Shown here: in pieces, positions 34,516 to 44,622 of the stretch
Layout of the letters: each line of letters opens with the position of its first letter
Numbering within the stretch: position 1 is the stretch's first letter
From: Stenotrophomonas sp. BIGb0135
GTDB taxonomy: Bacteria > Pseudomonadota > Gammaproteobacteria > Xanthomonadales > Xanthomonadaceae
DNA: 64,000 bases
Direction: 5' to 3'
NCBI RefSeq assembly: GCF_024810105.1
Contig: NZ_JANUDX010000009.1
Span: 124,001-188,000, forward strand
Notes under the pieces: model-generated
Told to the model about the DNA's origin: nothing
The model's input: the letters and a program-made list of their open reading frames with translations, nothing else
Databases searched by the model: none
Position numbers and translations under genes: made by a program

Positions 34516-35361
34516 TCACAGCAGCGGGACGTCTTCTTCCTTGCTGGGGAAGTTGAAGGCTTCGCGCTTCGCGCGGATGCCGCTAGGCATCGGGGGGCGG
34601 GAGACGCCGTGGGCGATCAGCCATTGCTGGCACTTCTTCTGCCAAGGCAGGTGATCGGGTGAGGTGATCTCCCAGTAGATATCTTCGGCTATTGTCATAC
34701 GGGTCGGTTTTCCGGACACCTCGGGCGGAACGTACATCAGCGTGGGATCGGCTCCATGTTCAAGCAGCCAGTAGGCCTGCTTGAACCCGCCGCGACCGGT
34801 GTACCAGCTCAGTACGGTATCCGCACTGCCTCGATTCGACTCGTTCACGTTGGCTCCCTTGTCCACCAGCAACTGGACGTTCTGCCATTGGTTGCCGCTG
34901 ATGAAGGCCTGGAAGAGCAGGGTTTCGTTGTCAGCATTGCGGGTATTGGGGTCTCCGCCGTGCTCCAAAAGGAGGCGGAGGTAGCGCGGGTCTTTCAGCT
35001 GGGCCGCATACACCATGGCATTGTCATCGCGGTATGGCTTTCCTTGCAGTTGCCTTACCCGACGCGCGTTCGGGTCTGCGCCGCTTTCCAGCATCGCGCG
35101 CAAGCCTTCAAGACTCTGTGTGCGTAGCGGCCAGGCGAGCAACGGAATACCTTCGCGCTTTGAAAACGCTACGTCGGGATCCACGCCCTCGTCTTTCATG
35201 AGTCGCCGTATCTCCCCGGCGTCTCCCGTTTCGCTGGCGATGGCCAGATCGAGGGCTTTTCCCTCGAAATAGCGGTCAGCGCCATGCGAGGAGGCTGACG
35301 AGCACCCCGCCAGCGGTCCAAGAAGGGCGAAGGTCAACAGGTGGATGAGCATGCTACGCAT
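34516..35361 (-). CDS. Ankyrin-repeat lipoprotein, array copy 3 (putative immunity protein)
   Basis: 281 residues, signal peptide ending LGPLAGC. N-terminal half nearly identical to copy 1 (DEGVDPDVAFSKREGIPLLAWPLRTQS). The most divergent C-terminal half of the set: VDKGANVNESNRGSAD, then ADPTLMYVPPEVSGKPTRMTIAED and a tail with AHGVSRPPMPSGIRAKR. If these are immunity proteins, this variable patch is the likely specificity surface. Confidence 0.8.
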   Translation of the reverse strand: MRSMLIHLLTFALLGPLAGCSSASSHGADRYFEGKALDLAIASETGDAGEIRRLMKDEGVDPDVAFSKREGIPLLAWPLRTQSLEGLRAMLESGADPNARRVRQLQGKPYRDDNAMVYAAQLKDPRYLRLLLEHGGDPNTRNADNETLLFQAFISGNQWQNVQLLVDKGANVNESNRGSADTVLSWYTGRGGFKQAYWLLEHGADPTLMYVPPEVSGKPTRMTIAEDIYWEITSPDHLPWQKKCQQWLIAHGVSRPPMPSGIRAKREAFNFPSKEEDVPLL

Positions 35362-35397
35362 TGGCTTGGGATCCGTCCTTGAAAGCGTGCGGCTGGG

Positions 35398-36246
35398 TCA
35401 CAGCAGCGGGATGTCTTCTTCCTTGCTGGGGAAATTGAACGCCTCGCGCTTCCTGCGGATGTGCTCGGGCATGGGCGGCCTGGGGATATTGCGTGCGATC
35501 AGCCATTGCTGGCATTTTTTTTGCCAGGGCAGCAGGTCGGGCGAGGTGATTTCCCAGTAGATGTCTTCAACCATCATCTGGCGTGCCGGGGCGCCAGACC
35601 CGGGCGGAGGGCGCGACGAAATCGTCGGGTCAGCCCCATGCTGAAGCAGCCAATAGGCAGCATCGAAACCGCCTCGGCCCGTATACCAGCTCAGCACGGT
35701 GTCATCACCCCTGCTTAGACTGGACGCGTTGATTTTTGCGCCATGCTGCACCAGCGTCTGGATGTTCTTCCACTGATTTCCACTCAAAAATGCCTGCAGC
35801 ATCAGCGTTTCATTTGCAGAATTTCGTGTGTTCGGATCCCCGCCCTGCTTCAGGAGCATGTCCAGGAATCGCGGATCATTCATCTTCGCTGCATATACCA
35901 TCGCATTGTTGAAATGGATCTCCCTGCCGTTCATCCGTCTCACTTGGCGGGCATTGGGATCGGCACCGTTGTCCAGAAGGGCGCGCAAACCATCCAGACG
36001 TTCCGCGCGCAGTGGCCACGCCACCAGGGGAATCCCGTCGCGCGCTGAGAATTCGACGTCCGGATTGACCCCCTCTTCCTTGATCAACCGCCGAATCCCA
36101 TTCGCGTCGCCGGTTTCGCTGGCGATGGCAAGCTCCAGTGCCTTTCCCTCGAAGTAACGACCAGCTCCATGCGAGGAGGATGACGTACACCCAGCCAGCG
36201 GGCCAAGAAGGGCGAACGTCAATAGGTAGATGAGCATGCTGCGCAT
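35398..36246 (-). CDS. Ankyrin-repeat lipoprotein, array copy 4 (putative immunity protein)
   Basis: 282 residues from ATG 36246; the longer frame to 36399 only reads antisense-like sequence through copy 5. Signal peptide LLTFALLGPLAGC. Distinct middle: ARQVRRMNGREIHFNNAMVYAAKMNDPRFLDMLLKQ, VQHGAKINASSLSRGDD and ADPTISSRPPPGSGAPARQMM. The tail is again the shared form. Spacing to copy 3 is 36 bases with the conserved intergenic sequence. Confidence 0.8.
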   Translation of the reverse strand: MRSMLIYLLTFALLGPLAGCTSSSSHGAGRYFEGKALELAIASETGDANGIRRLIKEEGVNPDVEFSARDGIPLVAWPLRAERLDGLRALLDNGADPNARQVRRMNGREIHFNNAMVYAAKMNDPRFLDMLLKQGGDPNTRNSANETLMLQAFLSGNQWKNIQTLVQHGAKINASSLSRGDDTVLSWYTGRGGFDAAYWLLQHGADPTISSRPPPGSGAPARQMMVEDIYWEITSPDLLPWQKKCQQWLIARNIPRPPMPEHIRRKREAFNFPSKEEDIPLL

Positions 36247-36281
36247 TGTTCTGGGATCCTTCCTTGGAGCGTGCGGCTGGG

Positions 36282-37148
36282 TCACAGCAGTGGGATGTCT
36301 TCTTCCTTGCTGGGGAACTTGAACGCCTCGCGCTTCCTGCGGATGTGCTCGGGCATGGGCGGCCTGGGGATGTTGCGTGCAATCAGCCACTCTTGGCATT
36401 TTTTCTGCCAGGGCAGCAGGTCCGGCGAGGTGATTTCCCAGTAGATGGCTTCGACCATCAGTTGTCTCTGTGACTCGACGGGATCGCTGAACAGCCCTGC
36501 CTTGATGGTGGGGTCCGCCCCGTGTTCCAGCAGCCAGTAGGCGTGTTTGAATCCGCCACGCTTGGTGTACCAGCTGAGTACGGTGTCATCCCGGTACCTG
36601 TTCGCCAGGTTCACATCGGCGCCGCCCTCGATCAGACGTTGGATGTTCTGCCATTGATTGCCGCTGATGAAAGCCTGGAAGAGGAGCGTTTCGTTGTTGC
36701 TATTGCGGGTGTTTGGATCTCCACCGTGGTCCAGAAGAAGACTCAAATAGCGTGGATCTTCCATCTTGGCTGCGTAGACCATGGCGTTGTTCTGACGGTA
36801 CATCCTTGTCTGCAGTTGCTTGGTCTGGCGCGCGTTTGGATTGGCGCCGTTTTCGAGCATGGCGCGCAGCCCCTCTACACTCTCTGCGCGCAGCGGCCAG
36901 GCGAGCAGGGGTATCCCGTCGCGTTTGGAAAACTCGACGTCTGGATTGACGCCCTCATCCTTCATCAACCGACGAATTTCCTTGGCGTCGCCGGTCTCGC
37001 TGGCGATGGCCAGCTCTAGCGCCTTTCCGGAAAAATAGCGACTCGCGCCATGGGAGGATGGCCTCGCACAGGCAGTGACAAAGAGTAATGCGACGCAAGC
37101 CGCAAAATAAATTGTGCGATTAAGAATTTTCTGACTTTCGATGCGCAC
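36282..37148 (-). CDS. Ankyrin-repeat lipoprotein, array copy 5, first in operon (putative immunity protein)
   Basis: 288 residues. Its N-terminus differs from the others (MRIESQKILNRTIYFAACV, lipobox VTAC), but from SRYFSGKALELAIASETGDAKEIR onward it follows the family. The C-terminal ~125 residues match copy 1 with essentially one change (CQEW for CQQW). It is the copy nearest to, and divergent from, the effector gene (109 bases between start codons). I take it to be the ancestral cognate partner, with the others derived by duplication. Confidence 0.8.
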   Translation of the reverse strand: MRIESQKILNRTIYFAACVALLFVTACARPSSHGASRYFSGKALELAIASETGDAKEIRRLMKDEGVNPDVEFSKRDGIPLLAWPLRAESVEGLRAMLENGANPNARQTKQLQTRMYRQNNAMVYAAKMEDPRYLSLLLDHGGDPNTRNSNNETLLFQAFISGNQWQNIQRLIEGGADVNLANRYRDDTVLSWYTKRGGFKHAYWLLEHGADPTIKAGLFSDPVESQRQLMVEAIYWEITSPDLLPWQKKCQEWLIARNIPRPPMPEHIRRKREAFKFPSKEEDIPLL

Positions 37149-37257
37149 GATTATGCCTATTCTGAGGCTCTGAGGGAGAACACTATCAGAGTCTCCCGTC
37201 AGGCGATAATCGGTCTGACGCTTCAGTCGGGTCTATCGCCGCGCAAAGGAGCTAGCG
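37149..37257. promoter_or_regulatory. Divergent promoter region between effector and immunity array
   Basis: 109 bases between two start codons. AAAGGAGCTAGCG gives the effector a strong ribosome-binding site. GATAAT at about 37204 could be a -10 box for the effector, but I see no matching -35 box, so control by an activator or repressor is possible. Confidence 0.4.
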
Positions 37258-39612
37258 ATGAATGGCATGGGCGTGGATGAACGGATTCGAGCGATTCAAG
37301 AACAGAATCGATTGGTTGAGCAACTTCGTAGCGGCGGCCACTACAGAGAAGCTCTCAAACTACAGGAGACGTATCACTCACGCGAGGCAGCTGGGCTGAG
37401 TGCAGATGTGTACAGGTCTGCGGCAGGAGAGGATGGCTCTCCCCCGGGATGGACTCGCGCAAGCGATGACCCTGAGATCCTTGTGAGAATGGGGATTGGT
37501 TGGAGTAGTAAAGAGATCCTGTCCGCCTTACGGCCAGACGACTCCGGGTTTCGAGCGGAGATCTATGTTCCCGATCCCAAGGTCTTTGGTGAAGAGGCAG
37601 TGCCGGTCCTGGTTTTCAAGGGATCGACGGGCATGATCCTTGATCCTAATGCACCGCTCGGGCGGCGCGAATCCGGTGGTGAGGACTTCCTCAACAACGG
37701 GCAGCAAGGCTCTGGTGAGCGTAGTGAATACTACGATCGAGCAATGGATCTCTCCTCGCTGCTCAACGAATTTACCAAAGGCAAGTTCGAGATAGCCGGG
37801 CACTCCCTCGGTGGCGGCTTGGGCTCCGCTGGTTCGGCGGTCACCGGTGTACGTGCCATCACCTTCAATGCTGCCGGTCTTCACCCGGAAACCGCTGCAC
37901 GCTACGCAAGTGAGAACGGACTACCGCTGTTCAATACACAGAGCACGGTGAGCACTTACCAAGTCACAGGCGAGGTGCTCAACGACGTGCAGAACGGATG
38001 GCAGCGGTTGAACGATCAGCAGCGCCGCGACTTTGGCGTGGTGGTCAACGAGACCAGCATGCTGTTGCGAGAGCCCTTGATGAAGGAGATCGTCAAGGAA
38101 AAGCTGGAGGCTTCACTCCCCGCCGGTGCCCAGACGGCCGCCGCGCAGTTCATCGATCGGTTGGCCACACCTGAGGGGGCCAAGGCCCTGCGTAGCGTGC
38201 CCGTGGCGGCTGGCAAGATGGAGATTCTGCTGGATCCCAAGGCCCTGGATGCGGAGGGAAATGTTGTCGACCGCAGACGGGTGGAGTCGCCGAGCCAGGT
38301 GGCCGAGCTTGCTGGTCCGTTGTCCCACGTCCTTGTGGATGCCGCGCGTGCGATGCGTAGCGGGCGACAGCTGGGCGAGCACGTTGAGCGCGTGGGTGCC
38401 GGTGTGGCCGCGTCGATGGAGCGCAGCGGCGCCATGGCAGTGCAGGCCGGGCGCGTGCAGAGCGTGCTGGCGGGCAACGCGGTGGACATGGGGTCCCAGA
38501 GCATGCGGGTGGGCGTGCAGGGCGCGGCCACCGTGATTGCGAAGGGGCAGGAGCTGAAGGCGCTGGTGGAAAGCACGGCCCATCGCGTCGACGGCTACCT
38601 GGCCGGGAAGTACGCCGGAGCACTCTCCAGAGGGGCCGAACTGGTCGGGCTGGACGCGGCGGCGAAGCACCTGCGGCACGGGGCCGATCAGTTCGCTGCG
38701 TCCCAGGATGCGAAGGCTGACCAGGTGATGCAGCGCGGAGCGGCACAGGCGGAGGAAACCCGCGCGGCGGGCAGTCGTGGTGCCGAGGCGATCAGGCGGA
38801 CGGGCGAGGCGGCGTCAGAGGCAATGAGCGACGCGTCGGCCAGATCAGCGGCGTTCGTGGAACAGGGCTACCACTGGGGAAGTCAGAAGGTCAGGGGCAT
38901 TACGGAGGATGCACCTGCGGTCATGGCAGGCACTGCCGGGCTGGTGGCAGCGACGGCCAGCGTGGCGGCGCGCCACTCGCCGACCTATGTCGCGCCGGAG
39001 AACGTAAAGAACCTGGAAGACACCGCACAGTTCGCACGAAAGATCGGCAGATCCTTCAGCGAATCCATGGCGCGCCACGGCATGGACGAAACCGTCATCC
39101 CCAGCCTCGACGCCGAAATCGCCCGGCAGGAGGCCGCTGCACGCACGCTGCTCCGCGCTGACCAGGACAGGCTGCAGGAAGGCGATACGCCCAAGCCGCC
39201 GCCGCTCAACGCGCCGGCGGTCGGCATCAACCACCCGGCCAATGCCGACTTCCACCTGTTCAAGGCGGCGCAGGCCGGTGTGCATGGGATCGACGCCAGC
39301 GTCGGGCATACGCCGGATATCTACAGCGACCAGCTGGCCGGCGCGCTGGCGGCCAAGGCCAAGCAGGAGGGGCTGCAGTCGATCGCACAGGTGGTGCTGA
39401 GCAAGGACCAGCGCCTCGCCGCGGCGGTGGACACCCTGGACCTGGCCGCGCCGGACCGGCATGCGGCCTATGTCGATGTGGTTGGCGGCCGCCAGCAGCC
39501 TCTGGCCGTGAGCACCGAGCAGGCTGCCGAGGTGGATCGGCAACGCGCGCAGGCAGCCAATGGACCGCAGATGGGGGCCGAGCAGCGGCCCGACGGCCGC
39601 GCCATGGGCTGA
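37258..39612 (+). CDS. Putative type IV secretion effector: lipase domain with XVIPCD-like C-terminus
   Basis: 784 residues. The N-terminal ~240 residues hold an alpha/beta-hydrolase of the class-3/Mbeg1-like lipase type: VPVLVFKGSTG (oxyanion region, ~117-125), IAGHSLGGGLGS with nucleophile Ser183, and ITFNAAGL. The middle (about 330-600) is Ala-rich and helical. The last ~128 residues (from 657) look like the Xanthomonadales VirD4-interacting domain: HTPDIYSDQLAGAL, GLQSIAQVVLS (705-715; family form GLxxIDHVVLS), HAAYVDV (~735) and QQPLAVSTEQA (family form PLxQSLxQ). No signal peptide. I infer delivery by an X-type VirB/D4 system into rival bacteria, where it would attack membrane lipids. 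The adjacent lipoproteins would protect the producer. Confidence 0.82.
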   Translation: MNGMGVDERIRAIQEQNRLVEQLRSGGHYREALKLQETYHSREAAGLSADVYRSAAGEDGSPPGWTRASDDPEILVRMGIGWSSKEILSALRPDDSGFRAEIYVPDPKVFGEEAVPVLVFKGSTGMILDPNAPLGRRESGGEDFLNNGQQGSGERSEYYDRAMDLSSLLNEFTKGKFEIAGHSLGGGLGSAGSAVTGVRAITFNAAGLHPETAARYASENGLPLFNTQSTVSTYQVTGEVLNDVQNGWQRLNDQQRRDFGVVVNETSMLLREPLMKEIVKEKLEASLPAGAQTAAAQFIDRLATPEGAKALRSVPVAAGKMEILLDPKALDAEGNVVDRRRVESPSQVAELAGPLSHVLVDAARAMRSGRQLGEHVERVGAGVAASMERSGAMAVQAGRVQSVLAGNAVDMGSQSMRVGVQGAATVIAKGQELKALVESTAHRVDGYLAGKYAGALSRGAELVGLDAAAKHLRHGADQFAASQDAKADQVMQRGAAQAEETRAAGSRGAEAIRRTGEAASEAMSDASARSAAFVEQGYHWGSQKVRGITEDAPAVMAGTAGLVAATASVAARHSPTYVAPENVKNLEDTAQFARKIGRSFSESMARHGMDETVIPSLDAEIARQEAAARTLLRADQDRLQEGDTPKPPPLNAPAVGINHPANADFHLFKAAQAGVHGIDASVGHTPDIYSDQLAGALAAKAKQEGLQSIAQVVLSKDQRLAAAVDTLDLAAPDRHAAYVDVVGGRQQPLAVSTEQAAEVDRQRAQAANGPQMGAEQRPDGRAMG

Positions 39613-39790
39613 GTGCGGGCCCGCCGCGCCGGGCCGGGCGGGGTTTCCCCACGCGGGTCAGTGCGGTACAGTCAGCGGGTGTCCATTCTGACGACCCCGC
39701 ATACCCTTTCTTCCGCTCGCCGCTGGTGGCGATGGTGGCCTGTTGCCGTCGTCCGTCCCGCCACCGCCGTTTCCCGGAAGGAAAGTCGTC

Positions 39791-41266
39791 TTGATCACGT
39801 TCGAGCAGTTCCAGCAGCAGGCCGCTGAAGGCCACACCCGCATCCCCGTCGTCCGCGAAGTGCTGTCCGACCTGGACACGCCGCTTTCGGTCTATCTGAA
39901 GCTCGCCGACGGCCCACATACCTATCTGTTTGAATCGGTCGAGGGCGGAGAACGCTTCGGGCGCTATTCGATCATCGGCCTGCCGGCGCGCCGGGTGTAT
40001 GCCTTCCACGGCCATACGCTGACCGTCAGCGAGTCCGGCCAGGTGGTGGAGACCCGTGAGGTGGCCGACCCGTTCGCCGAGGTCGAGGCGCTGCGCAGCG
40101 CCCACTCGGTGCCCAAGCTGGCCGGTCTGCCCGGCTTTACCGGCGGCCTGGTGGGCTGGTTCGGATTCGAGTGCATCGGCTACATCGAGCCGCGCCTGGC
40201 GCCGCCGCGTGGCCGCGACGAGCTGGGCACGCCGGACATCCTGCTGCTGCACTCCGAAGAACTGGCGGTGTTCGACAACCTCAAGGGCCGCCTGTACCTG
40301 ATCGTGCACGCCGACCCCGGTGAAGCCGGGGCGTGGGACCAGGCCCAGGCCAAGCTGGACGCACTGGTGGCCAAGCTGCGGGCACCGGGTGCCGGCTACC
40401 CCGCGCCGATCACCCGCGACGTGCTGGACGAGAACGACTTCGTCTCCGGCTTCACCCGCGAAGGCTTCATCGCCGCGGTCGACAAGTCCAAGGAATACAT
40501 CCGCGCCGGCGACATCTTCCAGGTGGTACTGAGCCAGCGCCTGAGCGTGCCGTTCAAGGCGCGCCCGGTGGACGTGTACCGCGCCCTGCGCGCCCTGAAC
40601 CCCTCGCCATACATGTATTTCCTGGATACCGGCGATGTGCAGGTGGTCGGCTCCTCGCCGGAAATCCTGGTGCGCCTGCAGGACGGGGAAGTCACCGTGC
40701 GCCCGATCGCCGGCACCCGCCCACGCGGGGCGACGGTGGAGGAGGACAACGCGCTGGAAGCCGAACTGCTGGCCGATCCCAAGGAGCGCGCCGAGCACCT
40801 GATGCTGATCGACCTCGGGCGCAATGACGCCGGTCGCGTGTCCAAGGCGGGCACGGTGGAAGTGGGCGAACAGTTCGTGATCGAACGCTACAGCCACGTC
40901 ATGCACATCGTCAGCGAAGTGACCGGGCAACTGCAGCCCGGCCTGAGTTATGCCGACGTGCTGCGCGCGACGTTCCCGGCCGGCACCGTCAGCGGCGCGC
41001 CGAAGATCCGCGCGCTGGAAGTGATCCGCGAGCTGGAGCCGATCAAGCGCAACGTCTACGCCGGCAGCATCGGCTACATCGGCTGGCATGGCGATGCCGA
41101 CACCGCGATCGCCATCCGCACCGCCGTCATCAAGGACGGCCGCCTGCACGTGCAGGCCGGTGCCGGCATCGTCTACGACTCCGATCCGGGCAAGGAATGG
41201 GACGAGACGATGAACAAGGGCCGCGCGTTGTTCCGTGCCGTCGCCCAGGCGGCCAAGGGCCTGTGA
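39791..41266 (+). CDS. trpE: Anthranilate synthase component I
   Basis: 491 residues. With TrpG it converts chorismate and glutamine to anthranilate. Signatures: LFESVEGGERFGRYSIIG near the N-terminus (feedback-site region), DIFQVVLSQRL, SPYMYFLD, GSSPEILVRL, RPIAGTRPRG and FPAGTVSGAPKIRALEVI. It starts with TTG at 39791 (residues MITFEQFQQQA), with GGAAGGAAAG in front; another in-frame TTG at 39743 would place this ribosome-binding site inside the gene. Unlike most trp operons, a SIMPL-domain gene separates it from trpG. Confidence 0.96.
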   Translation: MITFEQFQQQAAEGHTRIPVVREVLSDLDTPLSVYLKLADGPHTYLFESVEGGERFGRYSIIGLPARRVYAFHGHTLTVSESGQVVETREVADPFAEVEALRSAHSVPKLAGLPGFTGGLVGWFGFECIGYIEPRLAPPRGRDELGTPDILLLHSEELAVFDNLKGRLYLIVHADPGEAGAWDQAQAKLDALVAKLRAPGAGYPAPITRDVLDENDFVSGFTREGFIAAVDKSKEYIRAGDIFQVVLSQRLSVPFKARPVDVYRALRALNPSPYMYFLDTGDVQVVGSSPEILVRLQDGEVTVRPIAGTRPRGATVEEDNALEAELLADPKERAEHLMLIDLGRNDAGRVSKAGTVEVGEQFVIERYSHVMHIVSEVTGQLQPGLSYADVLRATFPAGTVSGAPKIRALEVIRELEPIKRNVYAGSIGYIGWHGDADTAIAIRTAVIKDGRLHVQAGAGIVYDSDPGKEWDETMNKGRALFRAVAQAAKGL

Positions 41267-41326
41267 GTTTTCCTGCCGTGGCGCGTGCCACGGCGTTCGC
41301 TGCACCACCCAGACAAGGAATACCGC

Positions 41327-42109
41327 ATGAAGCTGCTGAGCGCATTGCTGTTGTCGACCACGTTGGCCGCTGTCGCACCCGCGTGGGGCCAGGCCAATAC
41401 CATCCCCTCGCAGCCGCACCTGCTGGTCAAGGGCAGCGCCACGCGCACGGTGATGCCGGACCGCTTCACGGTAAAGGTGGCGCTGGAATCGGTCGATATG
41501 CAGACCGAGACCGCCCGCGCCCGCGTGCAGGCCAACGCCGAACGCGTGCTGCAGTTGTTCGCCCAGCACGGCGCCATCGACGGCACCGTGCGCGCTGACA
41601 ACCTGAGCATTGCCCCGTCCACGCGCTATCGCAACGATGAGGAAGTGTTCAACGGCACCGCCGCCCGGCGCGACCTGAAGGCCGAATTCCCCGACGCGCA
41701 GGCGCTGAAAGCCTTCCTCGGCGATCTGAAGGCCAGCCGCGAAGTGCAGGTCAGTACCGCTGAGCCCACGTATTCGGGTGAAAGCCGCCTGCGTGGCGAA
41801 CTCAAGGCCGAGGCCGCCGCGCAGACGCGCGAATCGGCCAAGGGCCTGGCGGGCGCATACGGCACGAAGATCACCGGCCTGTACACCATTTCCGACGTCG
41901 CACCGAACTTCGCTTATGGCGTGCAGGCCGGTACCTGGGGCACGCCCGGTCGGGATCGCTTCGGCGACGGCGGAGAAAGCGCAACGCTGGACAAGATGGT
42001 CGTGACCGGGACGCGCCGCGCGCCGTCGGCTGGCGAGCTGCTGACGGCTGCACCCATCACGTACACCGAAAACGTGTACGCCATTTTCCTCATCCAAGAC
42101 GGACCCTGA
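41327..42109 (+). CDS. SIMPL/DUF541-domain periplasmic protein
   Basis: 260 residues, signal peptide [21 protein letters not shown], then a SIMPL (DUF541) domain: [45 protein letters not shown] and [25 protein letters not shown]. The family contains BP26/OmpA28-like periplasmic oligomers of unclear function. It lies 60 bases after trpE and 2 bases before trpG, so it is co-transcribed with tryptophan synthesis genes without an obvious metabolic link. Confidence 0.85.
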   Translation: MKLLSALLLSTTLAAVAPAWGQANTIPSQPHLLVKGSATRTVMPDRFTVKVALESVDMQTETARARVQANAERVLQLFAQHGAIDGTVRADNLSIAPSTRYRNDEEVFNGTAARRDLKAEFPDAQALKAFLGDLKASREVQVSTAEPTYSGESRLRGELKAEAAAQTRESAKGLAGAYGTKITGLYTISDVAPNFAYGVQAGTWGTPGRDRFGDGGESATLDKMVVTGTRRAPSAGELLTAAPITYTENVYAIFLIQDGP

Positions 42110-42111
42110 CC

Positions 42112-42690
<579 letters not shown>

Positions 42691-42725
42691 TCGGCGCCGC
42701 ACCCGCATCGCAAAGGACCCCCCGC

Positions 42726-43763
42726 ATGACCTTCTCCCCCCAGGAAGCCCTGCAGCGCACCATCGAGCACCGCGAGATCTTCTTCGACGAAATGGTCGAC
42801 CTGATGCGCCAGGTGATGCGCGGCGAGGTGTCGCCGGTAATGACCGCCGCGATCCTCACCGGCCTGCGGGTCAAGAAGGAAACCGTGGGCGAGATCGCCG
42901 GTGCGGCCACGGTGATGCGTGAGCTGGCGCTGGCGGTGCCGGTCGAGGACAAGGCCCATCTGGTCGACATCGTCGGCACCGGTGGCGACGGCTCGCATAC
43001 CTTCAATATTTCCACCTGCGCGATGTTCGTGGTGGCCGCGGCGGGGGCCAAGGTAGCCAAGCATGGCAACCGCAGCGTGTCCTCCAAGTCCGGCAGCGCC
43101 GATGCGGTGGAGGCATTGGGGGCGGTCATCGACCTGCGCCCGGAACAGGTGGCGCGGGCGATCACCGAGACCGGGATCGGCTTCATGTTCGCGCCGATGC
43201 ATCACCCGGCGATGAAGGTGGTCGCTCCGGTCCGCCGCGAGATGGGCGTGCGCACCATCTTCAACATCCTCGGCCCGCTGACCAACCCGGTGGGCGCCAC
43301 CAACGTGCTGATGGGCGTGTTCCACCCGGACCTGGTCGGCATCCAGGCGCGCGTGCTGCGCGAACTGGGCGCCGAGCGCGCGCTGGTGGTGTGGGGGCGC
43401 GACAACATGGACGAGATCTCGCTCGGCGCCGGCACCCTGGTGGGCGAGCTGCGCGACGGCAAGGTGCGCGAGTACGAAATCCACCCGGAGGACTTCGGGA
43501 TCGCCATGTCGGCCAGTCGCAACCTCAAGGTGGCCAACCCCGAGGAATCCATCGCGATGCTGCGTGGGGTGCTCGACAACCAGCCCGGCCCGGCGCTGGA
43601 CATCGTGGCCCTCAACGCCGGCGCGGCACTGTACGTGGCCGGCGTGGCCGACAGCATCGCCGATGGGCTGGCCCGCGCCCGCGCGGCCATTGCCGACGGC
43701 GGCGCGCGCGCGCGCATGGCGCAGTACGTGGCCGCCACCCAGCGCATCGCCGCCGGCAGCTGA
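42726..43763 (+). CDS. trpD: Anthranilate phosphoribosyltransferase
   Basis: 345 residues. Couples anthranilate to PRPP, second step of tryptophan synthesis. The PRPP-binding loop [16 protein letters not shown], then [21 protein letters not shown] and [15 protein letters not shown] are all intact. The ATG at 42726 follows AAAGGACCCCCCGC. It is 35 bases after trpG. Confidence 0.97.
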   Translation: MTFSPQEALQRTIEHREIFFDEMVDLMRQVMRGEVSPVMTAAILTGLRVKKETVGEIAGAATVMRELALAVPVEDKAHLVDIVGTGGDGSHTFNISTCAMFVVAAAGAKVAKHGNRSVSSKSGSADAVEALGAVIDLRPEQVARAITETGIGFMFAPMHHPAMKVVAPVRREMGVRTIFNILGPLTNPVGATNVLMGVFHPDLVGIQARVLRELGAERALVVWGRDNMDEISLGAGTLVGELRDGKVREYEIHPEDFGIAMSASRNLKVANPEESIAMLRGVLDNQPGPALDIVALNAGAALYVAGVADSIADGLARARAAIADGGARARMAQYVAATQRIAAGS

Positions 43764-43827
43764 GCCGGCGATTTCACGCTTCACCCGCGGCTGGCCGATA
43801 ATGGCCGGCCTGAAGGACCCGACCGAC

Positions 43828-44622
43828 ATGAGCGACATCCTCGACACCATCCTGGCCCGCAAGGCCGAAGAAGTCGCCGCCCGGCGCGCCGACGTGCCGC
43901 TGCAGGTCCTGATCGACCGCCTCGTGCAGGCGCCTCCGGTGCGGGGCTTTGCCGATGCGCTGCGCGCCTCGATCGCGGCCGGCAACCCGGCGGTGATCGC
44001 CGAGGTGAAGAAGGCCAGCCCGTCCAAGGGCGTGATCCGTGCCGACTTCCACCCGGCCGACATCGCGGTGAGTTACGAATTCGGCGGCGCCAGCTGCCTG
44101 TCGGTGCTGACCGACATCGATTTCTTCCAGGGCAGCGACGCCTACCTGCAGCAGGCCCGCGACGCGTGCACGCTGCCGGTGCTGCGCAAGGACTTCGTGA
44201 TCGATCCCTACCAGGTGTATGAAGCGCGCGTGCTCGGCGCCGATTGCATCCTGCTGATCGTGGCCGCACTCAGCGACCGCCAGCTGGCCGAGCTGTCCGA
44301 CCTGGCCATGCAGCTGGGCATGGACGTGCTGGTGGAAGTGCACGACATCGACGAGCTCGAGCGCGCCATCCAGGTGCCGGTGCCGCTGATCGGCATCAAC
44401 AACCGCAACCTGCGCACCTTCGAGGTATCGCTGCAGACCACCCTGGACATGCGCCAGGCCGTGCCCCGCGACCGCCTGCTGGTGACCGAAAGCGGCATCG
44501 TCGATGCGGACGATGTGGCCCGGATGCGCAGCGCCGGCGTGCACGCCTTCCTGGTCGGGGAGGCCTTCATGCGCGTGGAGGAGCCCGGCGAGGGCCTGCG
44601 TCAGCTATTCTTCAGCGCATGA
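43828..44622 (+). CDS. trpC: Indole-3-glycerol-phosphate synthase
   Basis: 264 residues, TIM barrel that closes the indole ring from CdRP. Signatures: [15 protein letters not shown] (catalytic Lys), [43 protein letters not shown] and [13 protein letters not shown] monofunctional enzyme. Its stop overlaps the next ATG (ATGA). trpA, trpB and trpF are not in the window. Confidence 0.97.
   Translation: MSDILDTILARKAEEVAARRADVPLQVLIDRLVQAPPVRGFADALRASIAAGNPAVIAEVKKASPSKGVIRADFHPADIAVSYEFGGASCLSVLTDIDFFQGSDAYLQQARDACTLPVLRKDFVIDPYQVYEARVLGADCILLIVAALSDRQLAELSDLAMQLGMDVLVEVHDIDELERAIQVPVPLIGINNRNLRTFEVSLQTTLDMRQAVPRDRLLVTESGIVDADDVARMRSAGVHAFLVGEAFMRVEEPGEGLRQLFFSA

Noticed and set aside
36247..36399. 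Extended N-terminus for ankyrin copy 4
   Set aside because: The extra 51 residues are read out of frame through the 3' end of copy 5 and its spacer. A lipoprotein signal peptide begins exactly at 36246.
32752..37148. Ankyrin array as an assembly duplication artefact
   Set aside because: The five copies differ at many positions and have different middles and lengths, so they are real paralogs.
39260..42097. 945-codon minus-strand open frame opposite trpE and the SIMPL gene
   Set aside because: No domain, biased His/Val/Gly composition typical of antisense reading, and it crosses three well-supported plus-strand genes.
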